Positions 42,046 to 51,180 of a DNA stretch of 64,000 nucleotides are shown one piece after another; position 1 is the stretch's first letter; every line of letters begins with the position of its first letter. The notes beneath the pieces are model-generated. The model did not search any database and was not told the origin of the DNA. It saw nothing but the letters and a program-made list of their open reading frames with translations. The stretch covers positions 558,001 through 622,000 of the forward strand of contig NZ_CP126260.1 of NCBI RefSeq assembly GCF_003234365.2, written 5' to 3'. The translations under genes were made by a program, and so were the position numbers. The DNA comes from Curtobacterium sp. MCJR17_020. Lineage in GTDB: Bacteria; Actinomycetota; Actinomycetes; Actinomycetales; Microbacteriaceae.

Positions 42046-43098
42046 TCAGGCGCTGGGGATCGTGGGCAGGTCCCAGTAGGCGGGTCGTTCGTAGTGTTCG
42101 GTCCAGCCCCGTCGCATGCGCGACGCGGCGCGGTCGAAGGCGTCGACGACGTCGGTGTCCGGTGTGAGGAGCGCCTGCAGACGGATGCCGTCGTAGAGGG
42201 CGAGGAGCTGCTGTGCACCGCGGATCGGATCCATCGTGGCGGGTTCCCGCCCGGCACGGACGTCTTCGGCGAGGGCGGTGCGCACGGTCTCACGGAACTG
42301 GAGGTAGGCGGACCGGTAGTAGTCCGCTCCGTCGGTCGACGGGTCGGTCGACGTGGCGAGTGTGGACGCGATCAGGCGCATCAGGGCTGGTTCCTCGGCA
42401 TGGGCGGCGAGGAGCGCGTGCAGGAACGCGATCGTGCCCTTCTCGGCGGCGAGGGGGAGCAGGGGAGCGGAGACTGCTCGGGTCCACCGCATCACGGTCG
42501 CGGCGAGCACGGCGTGCTGCGACGGGAAGAGCCCCAGGACCTCGGGGACGGTCATCCCCGCGCGTTCTGCGACGTCCTCGAGGGTGAACCGGGACGCGCC
42601 ACCGGCGTGGACAGCGGTGATCGCGGCGTTCAGGATCCGGGTTCGGGGGATCTCCTCGTCGGCCGCGTCCTGGTTCGTCAAGGGAGCGAGCGGGTGCTTC
42701 CGGAACCAGTCGAGCAGAGCACGCGCGCGGGACGCACCGAAGGTGGAGTCGTTGGGGCGGTTGGCGGTGAAGAGGTCGCTGAACCCCGGCACGTCGTGCA
42801 GCAACGGGTCGAGCGGCTGGAACGCCATCGACCAGTCCGGGAAGGACCGGTGTCGGATCGGCTCGTTGAGGAGCACTCGGACGTTGGTGTGGCGGGGATC
42901 GGCTCGGACCTGATCGAAGCGTTCAGCGACGACGTCGTCGTCGCCCTCGATGATGCCGATGCAGTTGTCGTCGCGATGTGCGAGCATCCCGGTGACACCG
43001 AGGCGGGTGTTCTTCTCCCGGCCGACGGCGAGGATCTGCGCGAGTTCCGAGTCCGTGATCGGTCGGGTCTGCGTGCTGGTGTAGACGAGCGATCGCAT
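42046..43098 (-). CDS. BLUF-TetR fusion regulator, second copy
   Basis: A 350-residue paralogue of the gene at 33837 with the same order: BLUF-like domain (1-95), HTH (about 147-205, EDVAERAGMTVPEVLGLF), and ligand domain with GREPATMDPIRGAQQLLALYDG. It keeps Tyr6, Asn30, Trp89 and Met91, and again has Gly48 in NCIGIIEG where photoactive BLUF proteins have Gln. The shared loss implies it predates the duplication. GAGGGGAAACC precedes ATG 43098. It lies directly downstream of the glycosyltransferase operon in the same direction. Confidence 0.88.
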   Translation of the reverse strand: MRSLVYTSTQTRPITDSELAQILAVGREKNTRLGVTGMLAHRDDNCIGIIEGDDDVVAERFDQVRADPRHTNVRVLLNEPIRHRSFPDWSMAFQPLDPLLHDVPGFSDLFTANRPNDSTFGASRARALLDWFRKHPLAPLTNQDAADEEIPRTRILNAAITAVHAGGASRFTLEDVAERAGMTVPEVLGLFPSQHAVLAATVMRWTRAVSAPLLPLAAEKGTIAFLHALLAAHAEEPALMRLIASTLATSTDPSTDGADYYRSAYLQFRETVRTALAEDVRAGREPATMDPIRGAQQLLALYDGIRLQALLTPDTDVVDAFDRAASRMRRGWTEHYERPAYWDLPTIPSA

Positions 43099-43204
43099 GA
43101 TGGTTTCCCCTCAGGTTCTGACATGACCGGACCGACCACAGCGTGCTCCACCTCGACCGACGAGGCAACCCCCTGAACGGGAGACGCCCCGGCGACCGCA
43201 GTAC

Positions 43205-44929
43205 TCACACGGATGACGTCTTGGTGAGACCGTGCTCCGTCTTCTCCCAGTAGTGGGGTCGGGTGATGAGCTGCCACAGGCCCTTGTAGGCGGCGACCGA
43301 GTGCAGCACCCAGTACGCGGGGTTCAGCAACGCCCAGAGCATCAGGTCGAACCGAGCGCGTTTGTACGGCCCCATCATGGTCAGGTAGATCATCGTGGCG
43401 TTGCCGAGCAGGAAGTCGAGCACGCACAGCCAGAGCACCGGGGCGGGGAACACCGAGGCCGTCCACGCCGTGGGCAGCACGAGCGTGGCGATCGTCACCG
43501 CGATGCCGGGCAGCATGCCGAGGAACGTCAACGGTGTCCCGGCGATGAGCAGCGCGAACGCAGCAGCCCGGCGCAGCCCGATCTCCCGCACGAGCGCACG
43601 GGGGCGCCGGGCGTGGACGAGGGCGGTCTGCATGTACCCCTTGATCCACCGCGACCGCTGCCGGACGAAGTTCGGGATCGAGGTGTTCGCCTCCTCCATC
43701 GTGGTCGAGTTGACGACGGAGACGCGGTACCCGACCGCGGACGCACGGATGCCCAGGTCGGCGTCTTCGGTGACGTTGTAGGGGTCCCAGCCACCGAGCT
43801 CACGCAGGAGCTCGGTGCGGAAGTGGTTCGAGGTCCCGCCCAGCGGGATCGGCAGGTTCCGGGCGTCGAGGCCGGCGAGCATGTAGTCGAACCAGTACGA
43901 GTACTCCAGCGTGAACATGCGCGTCAGGGCGTTCTCGTCGGCGTTGAAGTAGCTCAGAGCGGCCTGGACGCACACCGTGTCGGTGCCGGCCCGCTCGAAC
44001 GTGGTGAACACCTTCTTGAGCTGGTCGGGGTCGGGGCGGTCCTCGGCGTCGTAGATGACCACGTACTCGCCGCGGGCGATCGCGAGGCCGACGTTGCAGG
44101 CGCGCGGCTTGGTCTGCGGCGCACCGGGAGGGACGATGACGATCCGCATCCAGGCCGGTGGATCAGCGTCGAGGACGGCCTGGCGTGTCTCGTGGTCCTC
44201 GGCCTCGACGAGGACCAGGACCTCGAGGCGGTCCTTCGGCCAGTCGAGGACCTCGAGGTTGCGGACGAGGTCGCCGACGATGTTCGCCTCGCGGAACACC
44301 GGGACCAGGACGGTGTACGTCGGCAGCGTGGTGTCGTCGAGCGCGGCGACGTCGGCCGCTGAGACCTGCTCGACGAGGTCGAAGCGGGCGCCGACCATGG
44401 AGACCCAGAACTTGAAGACGATGCCGGCCAGGAACCCGAGCGAGAGCACCGCGGTGACGATGGCGGCGGTCGTGCCCGGAGCGATCACCAGGCAGCCGGC
44501 GAACGCGAGCAGGGCGATGCCGCCGCCGACCTGTTGACCGCGGGACAGCACCGTGCGGGCGGACATGGCCGGGATCGTGCGGGCGAGGTCGTGTGCGGCG
44601 AGGTCGGCGACCTCGTCGTCCAGCTCCCACATGATGCGCTGGCGGACCTCGGCCTCATCGACCGCCCGGAGCACGACCGGCTCGCCGAACTCCTCGGTCA
44701 AGGCGGCCCGGAGCACATTCGGGTCCGACCGGCCGCTGGTCAGGACGAGGACACCCTCGCGGATCCGTGCGGAGGCGACCCAGCCCTCGTCGACGTGCCG
44801 GCGGACCGAGCACCGGTGCGGCGGGCGCCAGTCGGACTCGCCGCCGCGGTGCCGGGCGGTCGTCTCGTCGATCGACGGGGTGTCGGTCTCGCTGGTGACG
44901 GCGGACGCACCGGACACGATGGCGGTCAT
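43205..44929 (-). CDS. Cellulose-synthase-like family 2 glycosyltransferase
   Basis: A 574-residue membrane glycosyltransferase. A soluble N-terminal region (about 1-120, with a GspE-N-like LTEEFGEPVVLRAVDE) precedes two helices (about 135-180) and a GT-A domain with EAEDHE, DAEDRPDPDQ (DxD), TEDADLG and QRSRW (Q/RxxRW). Three or four C-terminal helices complete a channel. It would polymerise and extrude a beta-linked polysaccharide. Coupled by ATGA overlap to the membrane protein gene upstream. Confidence 0.93.
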   Translation of the reverse strand: MTAIVSGASAVTSETDTPSIDETTARHRGGESDWRPPHRCSVRRHVDEGWVASARIREGVLVLTSGRSDPNVLRAALTEEFGEPVVLRAVDEAEVRQRIMWELDDEVADLAAHDLARTIPAMSARTVLSRGQQVGGGIALLAFAGCLVIAPGTTAAIVTAVLSLGFLAGIVFKFWVSMVGARFDLVEQVSAADVAALDDTTLPTYTVLVPVFREANIVGDLVRNLEVLDWPKDRLEVLVLVEAEDHETRQAVLDADPPAWMRIVIVPPGAPQTKPRACNVGLAIARGEYVVIYDAEDRPDPDQLKKVFTTFERAGTDTVCVQAALSYFNADENALTRMFTLEYSYWFDYMLAGLDARNLPIPLGGTSNHFRTELLRELGGWDPYNVTEDADLGIRASAVGYRVSVVNSTTMEEANTSIPNFVRQRSRWIKGYMQTALVHARRPRALVREIGLRRAAAFALLIAGTPLTFLGMLPGIAVTIATLVLPTAWTASVFPAPVLWLCVLDFLLGNATMIYLTMMGPYKRARFDLMLWALLNPAYWVLHSVAAYKGLWQLITRPHYWEKTEHGLTKTSSV

Positions 44930-46095
44930 GCGCCCACCGCCGAGATCAGGGCGTGCATCCACTCGGCGACGACCTCGCGTTCGAACGCCGCGGTCCACGC
45001 GAGCGGGATCTGGAGGGCGGCGAGCACCATGACGAGAGCGCTCGTGACCCGGCTGCTGACACGCGGGAGGATCGCGATCGCGACGGCGAGCATCGTGACG
45101 AACGTGTTGCCGGCGGTGGCGACCGGGATGAGCCCGATCGCGTAGCCGGCGAGGATCCCGGCGAACAGCGCGACCACGATGACGATCGCACCGGGTCGGT
45201 GCACGAGCAGGGCCAGGAGGCACCCCGCGACGACCATCGCGAGGAGCAACAGCCCGTCGAACGAACCCACCAGGTGCTCGAGGCCGCTCAGCCGGGTGCT
45301 GTCGGTGTGCACGGTGTTCCGCAGTGCCGCGAACGGGTCGCGGAGGACGAGCAGGTCGAGCACGGACATCGAGCCGATGACGGCGATGCTCGGGAACACG
45401 AGGACGAGCGTGTTCGCTCGGCGGATGCCCGGCTGTCCGTGCCGGGCGAGCTCCAGCAGCGGGGCGGTCAGAGCTGCGATGACGACGTAGACGAGGCCCA
45501 TGGGGTCGACGAGCGTCGACACCATCAACGACAGGCCGGCACGGAACCCCGCCTGGGTGTCGCCGTACGAGAAGAACCGCACCATGTCGGCGATCGCGAG
45601 CGCGAACAGCGCGATGCCGAGGAAGGCCTGCAGGTCGTTGAGGGCGACGAAGGCGTAGAGCGGGTTCGCGCCGAGCGCGATCGTGAAGACGACCACCTTC
45701 CGCATCCGGAGACCGCGCCGGAGCATGGCCTGCGCCAGGAGTTGCAGCAGCACGCCGGCTGCGAGGCCGCCGAGGACCGCTGCACCGTGCACGCCGAACG
45801 GCAGGAACCGGAGCAGGACGCCGGAGAGCAGCGGGTAGAGCTGACCGACGGCCTGCACGACGCCGCCGTCGAGTGCCGCCGTCGCCCGGTCGAGGGTCGC
45901 CTGGTTGCCGGTGAGCTCCAGGAGCGGTGTGGTCGGGATCTCGATCGAGAGCACGGCGACCACGACGTAGGGCACGGCGAACGCGAGCCGGAGGAGCCAC
46001 CGCGTCCACGCGCGGGGGAGCGGCCGGAGCGCCGATCGGTGCGGCGGCTCGGCCGACGACAGGACGGCGCTCAGACGCGGGACGGTGACGGTCAT
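44926..46095 (-). CDS. Polytopic membrane protein, partner of glycosyltransferase
   Basis: A 389-residue protein with about ten membrane helices and few loops (VLSIEIPTTPLLELTGNQATLDRATAALDG is the main external loop, quoted here as its ends VLSIEIP and TAALDG). AAGGAG lies 7 nt before ATG 46095. First gene of the operon with the GT2. The layout recalls membrane glycan polymerase or export partners, but I recognise no family. An unusual composite DNA motif lies about 75-120 bp upstream of the start. Confidence 0.8.
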   Translation of the reverse strand: MTVTVPRLSAVLSSAEPPHRSALRPLPRAWTRWLLRLAFAVPYVVVAVLSIEIPTTPLLELTGNQATLDRATAALDGGVVQAVGQLYPLLSGVLLRFLPFGVHGAAVLGGLAAGVLLQLLAQAMLRRGLRMRKVVVFTIALGANPLYAFVALNDLQAFLGIALFALAIADMVRFFSYGDTQAGFRAGLSLMVSTLVDPMGLVYVVIAALTAPLLELARHGQPGIRRANTLVLVFPSIAVIGSMSVLDLLVLRDPFAALRNTVHTDSTRLSGLEHLVGSFDGLLLLAMVVAGCLLALLVHRPGAIVIVVALFAGILAGYAIGLIPVATAGNTFVTMLAVAIAILPRVSSRVTSALVMVLAALQIPLAWTAAFEREVVAEWMHALISAVGA

Positions 46096-46164
46096 GCGCG
46101 CTCCTTCGGGTGGATGCGGACAGTGGAGCCCAGGCACCCATCACAGTCGGAGGACAGACGAATC

Positions 46165-46209
46165 GGTACACCCAGAACGGGGTACAGGCGAGTCCCCTAA
46201 AGTGAGGAC
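46165..46209. promoter_or_regulatory. Composite motif upstream of glycosyltransferase operon
   Basis: GGTACACCCAGAACGGGG at 46165-46182 (continuing TAC) is followed by GTCCCCTAAAGTGAGGAC at 46192-46209. The order and sequence repeat those at 22039-22071 upstream of the S8 protease. Confidence 0.55.
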
Positions 46210-46230
46210 CTCTGCGCGTCTCGTGAATGG

Positions 46231-46271
46231 GGGTGCCGCCGCGTCGAACCCGAATCGACACGCCGGCACCC
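46231..46271. repeat. ACCCGAA-loop hairpin, copy 3
   Basis: A 17-bp stem (46231-46247 with 46255-46271) with two mismatches closes on ACCCGAA, the complement of the TTCGGGT loops at 33 kb. Confidence 0.6.
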
Positions 46272-46386
46272 ACCGTGACCGCCCCACCCGAGGGAGGTCA
46301 CCTTCGCTTGGTGCCAAAGCTCCGCGCGGATCTCGTCCGCAACGGAGTTGCTGACTCGATGACTCAATCAGGCGACGCCCCTCGTT

Positions 46387-46407
46387 GGTATCCCCCAAAC
46401 GGGGAAC
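46387..46407. promoter_or_regulatory. Second CCCCGTT-type site
   Basis: GGTATCCCCCAAACGGGG (46387-46404, then AAC) matches the 46165 element at 16 of 21 positions. Confidence 0.4.
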
Positions 46408-46588
46408 GCGCGTTCTCCGGATGGCAGCGGAGCCGCTCCCGTCGATTTCCGCGTACCTGTGCGCCCGGAGAGCGGCACGTCCGTACCGTCTCGTGAGCTA
46501 CCCCGCGCCGCCCAGCTGCGGGGGCCCGATCCCTGTTCCGGGCTGGCATCGTCGCGGACCGCCGCGCCGAACCCGACGTCGTCGTAGC

Positions 46589-46633
46589 GCGAGGGCGCCT
46601 GCTCCTCGACCCGAACGAGGAGCAGACGCCCTC
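46589..46633. repeat. ACCCGAA-loop hairpin, copy 4
   Basis: A 19-bp stem with one mismatch (46589-46607 with 46615-46633) around ACCCGAA, about 110 bp upstream of glgX. Confidence 0.65.
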
Positions 46634-46734
46634 GGTCACCGTCCGGTGTCCGACGAGGCGGTCGCAGCTGTCCGGTCTGCGCATCCATGCCTGGCGGGGT
46701 ACGTGCACGAGCCGGGACCACAGCGGCCGCCCGG

Positions 46735-46740
46735 TACAAC
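46735..46740 (+). promoter_or_regulatory. -10 box, leaderless promoter of glgX
   Basis: TACAAC ends 6 nt before ATG 46747. Confidence 0.5.
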
Positions 46741-46746
46741 GACACG

Positions 46747-48765
<2,019 letters not shown>

Positions 48766-48772
48766 CACGGTT

Positions 48773-48825
48773 CCGGTCGCCGGTCGCCGGACACCGACCC
48801 GGTGGGGTCGACGGTCGGCGACCGG
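48773..48825 (+). terminator. Terminator hairpin after glgX
   Basis: CCGGTCGCC (48773-48781) pairs with GGCGACCGG (48817-48825); the enclosed ACCGACCC/GGGTCGACGGT forms an inner stem. It is 7 bp after the stop. Confidence 0.5.
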
Positions 48826-48833
48826 AGCTGGTC

Positions 48834-48839
48834 TACGTT
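48834..48839 (+). promoter_or_regulatory. -10 box, small membrane protein pair
   Basis: TACGTT ends 6 nt before ATG 48846. Confidence 0.5.
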
Positions 48840-48845
48840 CGACCC

Positions 48846-49295
48846 ATGGGGACTGATGACGTGGCCGGACAGCAGCGGCGGGAGCGGAACCGGTGGTGGC
48901 TCTGGTGCGCCGGCGGGTTCGTCCTGTCGCTCGGGCTGCTGCTCGTGCTGGGGCAGTGGTTCCCGGTGAGCGCTGGGGTCCCCGGGGTGTGGTTGGTGCT
49001 GGCGATCTCGACGTCTGCGCACCCGCAGGCCGCTCCACGCGCGAGGAACCGTCCCGCGACGATCGTCGCGTTCGTACTGGTGGCGACCGGTCTGAGCCTG
49101 CTGATCGGTGCGCTCATCCCGAACCGCGACGACGGTGAACTCCGCGTCGAGGGGACCGTCCTCGGCGTCGCGATCACCGCGGTCGGCTCGATCTGGGCCG
49201 CGCTCGTGGCGAAGCGGTTCTCGCGGCGGCAGGTCGATGCCGAGATCGAGCGCTTCCGGCGCGAACAGGCAGCGGCGCCGGAGGACCGTCAGTGA
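48846..49295 (+). CDS. Small membrane protein
   Basis: A 149-residue protein with about four helices (WWLWCAGGFVLSLGLLLVLG, VPGVWLVLAIS, ATIVAFVLVATGLSLLIGAL, VLGVAITAVGSIWAALVA) and a charged C-terminal tail. Unknown family. It overlaps the next gene by GTGA, and both share Trp-rich first helices and a loop NRDDGE / PDDDANGD before the last helix, so they are probably distant paralogues. Confidence 0.78.
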   Translation: MGTDDVAGQQRRERNRWWLWCAGGFVLSLGLLLVLGQWFPVSAGVPGVWLVLAISTSAHPQAAPRARNRPATIVAFVLVATGLSLLIGALIPNRDDGELRVEGTVLGVAITAVGSIWAALVAKRFSRRQVDAEIERFRREQAAAPEDRQ

Positions 49296-49810
49296 GTCGG
49301 CGTCGCCTCGCATCGCTCGGGTGGTTGCTGCTCGGCTTCGCAATGGGGATCTGTACGCTCACGATCCTCCAGCGCTCGTTCCCGGTCGAGAGCCTCGTCT
49401 TCGTGGCGTGGGGTGCGTTCGGCACCGCCATGTGGTTCGAGACCGGGCGAGATGCCCCGCGGAAGGAACTGCGTCCGCACTGGGCACGGAACCTTGCGGT
49501 GTTCTACACCGTCGAGACCGTCGGGATGGGACTGCTGTTCGGCGGACTCTGGCCCGACGACGACGCAAACGGTGACCGCGTGACCGGCGTAGTGATCGGT
49601 GGCGTCCTGGTGCTCAGCGCGTTCCTGGTCCCGTTGCGCAGTCGACGTCGACGAGTGTCCGAACCGGTGTCAGTGGGGCCGGGTGAGCAGGAAGGCCACG
49701 GTGTTGCACAGGACGTGCGCCAGGATCGCGCCGCCGATGCGCACGGTCATGGTGACGAGCGTCCCCGTCAGCAGGCCGAGCACGAACATCGGCTCGAAGC
49801 CCGCGACTGA
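49292..49810 (+). CDS. Small membrane protein with chimeric tail
   Basis: A 172-residue product. Residues 1-120 hold four helices and resemble the upstream protein. From about residue 127 (VGPGEQEGHG...) the sequence is polar, Gln/His/Arg-rich and unlike a folded domain, because the frame runs antisense through a remnant of the CPBP protease gene (49670-49836). The original stop was probably lost when that fragment was placed here. GTG 49292 overlaps the upstream stop. Confidence 0.65.
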   Translation: MSRRRLASLGWLLLGFAMGICTLTILQRSFPVESLVFVAWGAFGTAMWFETGRDAPRKELRPHWARNLAVFYTVETVGMGLLFGGLWPDDDANGDRVTGVVIGGVLVLSAFLVPLRSRRRRVSEPVSVGPGEQEGHGVAQDVRQDRAADAHGHGDERPRQQAEHEHRLEARD

Positions 49811-49836
49811 CGATGTGGTCGTGCTGATCGCCAGGT
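49670..49836 (-). pseudogene. 3' remnant of CPBP protease gene
   Basis: Read on the minus strand this encodes LAISTTTSSVAGFEPMFVLG, LLTGTLVTMTVRIGGAILAH and VLCNTVAFLLTRPH then a stop. It is about 80% identical to the last 58 codons of the intact gene at 51181, with a 9-nt in-frame deletion. It has no start and lacks the catalytic EExxxR part. It begins exactly at the stop of the phosphatase gene, forming a direct repeat with 51181-51356. Confidence 0.8.
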
Positions 49837-51134
49837 CACGTGCGCTCTCGGCGTGCTGGGTGCGCGGGCAGCGCGGAGGTGTCAGCCGGAACCGGTGCTC
49901 GTCGGATCGCGATCACCGTCACGTCGTCGTCGTGCGCGACCTCGTCCGCCCGCGCGGACAGCGCCGCCACCAGCGCCGTGGGTTCGGAGCCGCAGGCCCG
50001 TGCGAGATCGGCCACGGCGTCGACGGTGTCCTCACGCCCGCCGAACAGGTCGAGCACGCCGTCACTGAACGAGATGAGCAGGTCGCCGGTGTCGAGGAAC
50101 CCCTCGGTCGTCGCCCACTCGTCGCGGAGCCCCATCCCGAGCGGGAGGTCGCTCGACCGGAGCCGGTCCACGGTGCCGTCCGACCGGAGCACCAGGCTCA
50201 ATCCGTGGCCCGCGTCCGCCCACCGGAAGGTGCCGTCGGTCGAGATGCGCGCGTGGAACAGCGTGGTGAACGTCACGTCGGTCGCGCTGGCCTCGGCGGC
50301 CAGCCCGTCGGCTGCGCGGAGGAGGGCCTCGGACGGGTCGTCGACGGTGCGGGCACTGCGGACCGTGGCCCGCACGGCCGCTGCGATGAGCCCCGCCCCC
50401 ACGCCCTTGCCCATCACGTCACCGAGGCTGACGGCGATCCCGGTGTTCGTCTCGTACCAGTCGAAGAAGTCACCACCGACCGACTTCGCCGGCAGGCAGG
50501 CGCCCGCCACCGCGACGTCGGTGCCCAGGTGGTCGGTCGGCGCGGGGAGCAGCGACCGCTGGACGGCGGCGGCGCGGTCGATCTCCGCGCGGACGCGTTC
50601 CTCGCCCAGCCGGGCAGCGCGCACGTTGCGCCGCGCTCGCCGTGAGAGTTCCTGCACGACCGCCGCGACCGTCCCGAACACGATCACGGTCACGCCGAGA
50701 CGGACCAGCTCGCTCGCGCCGGGCACGTTCGTCGGCGTCAGGAAGTAGGGCGCCATGATCACGAGCGTCACGCCCAGCGCCGCGTACACCACGGTCAGGC
50801 GCCCACGGAGGGACCCGCACCAGACGACCGGCAGGACGGCGAGCGAGGTGAAGACGGAGGCGCCTGCGCCCGTGCTCGTCCGGAACAGCGCGATCGCCAC
50901 GAAGTCGAGCACCAGCAACGCCGGCACGAGTCCGACGGAGTGCGGGAGCGCCAGTGCCACCGCAGCCACGACCGTCGCGAGACCGGTGACCGCGAGGCTC
51001 GCGACGAACAGGCCGTCGTCCGTCACCTGGAGCGACGGCACCGTGATGCTCAGGACCGCGCCGAGCGCCAACAGCGCACTCAGGGGAGCCTGCCGGGCGA
51101 GGGGGCTCTCGAGGATGCTGGTTGGGCGAGACAT
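49836..51134 (-). CDS. Membrane SpoIIE-type PP2C serine phosphatase
   Basis: A 432-residue protein: about six N-terminal helices (1-165), a short coiled linker (RRARRNVRAARLGEERVRAEIDRA, in part), then a SpoIIE/PP2C domain (about 200-420). Metal-binding motifs are SVGGDFFDW, SLGDVMGKGVGAGLIAA, FSDGVLDLFG and AHDDDVTVIAI. Such enzymes dephosphorylate anti-sigma-factor antagonists. No anti-sigma or STAS gene is adjacent. A TAGCGT box lies 9 nt before ATG 51134. Flanked by direct repeats of CPBP sequence. Confidence 0.92.
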   Translation of the reverse strand: MSRPTSILESPLARQAPLSALLALGAVLSITVPSLQVTDDGLFVASLAVTGLATVVAAVALALPHSVGLVPALLVLDFVAIALFRTSTGAGASVFTSLAVLPVVWCGSLRGRLTVVYAALGVTLVIMAPYFLTPTNVPGASELVRLGVTVIVFGTVAAVVQELSRRARRNVRAARLGEERVRAEIDRAAAVQRSLLPAPTDHLGTDVAVAGACLPAKSVGGDFFDWYETNTGIAVSLGDVMGKGVGAGLIAAAVRATVRSARTVDDPSEALLRAADGLAAEASATDVTFTTLFHARISTDGTFRWADAGHGLSLVLRSDGTVDRLRSSDLPLGMGLRDEWATTEGFLDTGDLLISFSDGVLDLFGGREDTVDAVADLARACGSEPTALVAALSARADEVAHDDDVTVIAIRRAPVPADTSALPAHPARRERT

Positions 51135-51180
51135 TCGAGAAGGACGCTACCGGTCGGAGCGGCTCATCGTGCGGCCGATG

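Larger units (their letters stand above)
46096..46746. other. 650-bp divergent intergenic region
   Basis: No convincing gene; the open frames here have no protein-like composition or start signals. It holds a composite motif (46165-46209), a second CCCCGTT-type site (46387-46407), two TTCGGGT-loop hairpins (46231-46271, 46589-46633) and the glgX promoter. A strong hairpin between two divergent genes is unexpected and may mark a short untranslated RNA or an element. Confidence 0.6.

Noticed and set aside
43205..46273. Single 1022-codon frame spanning the glycosyltransferase and its upstream gene
   Set aside because: The N-terminal 450 residues are nonsense in that frame. An ATG at 44929 coupled by ATGA to the membrane protein gene explains the region as two genes.
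46364..46708. 114-codon minus-strand frame in the glgX upstream spacer
   Set aside because: No start signal, Arg/Ser/Pro-rich composition, and it runs through two hairpins. I treat the spacer as non-coding.
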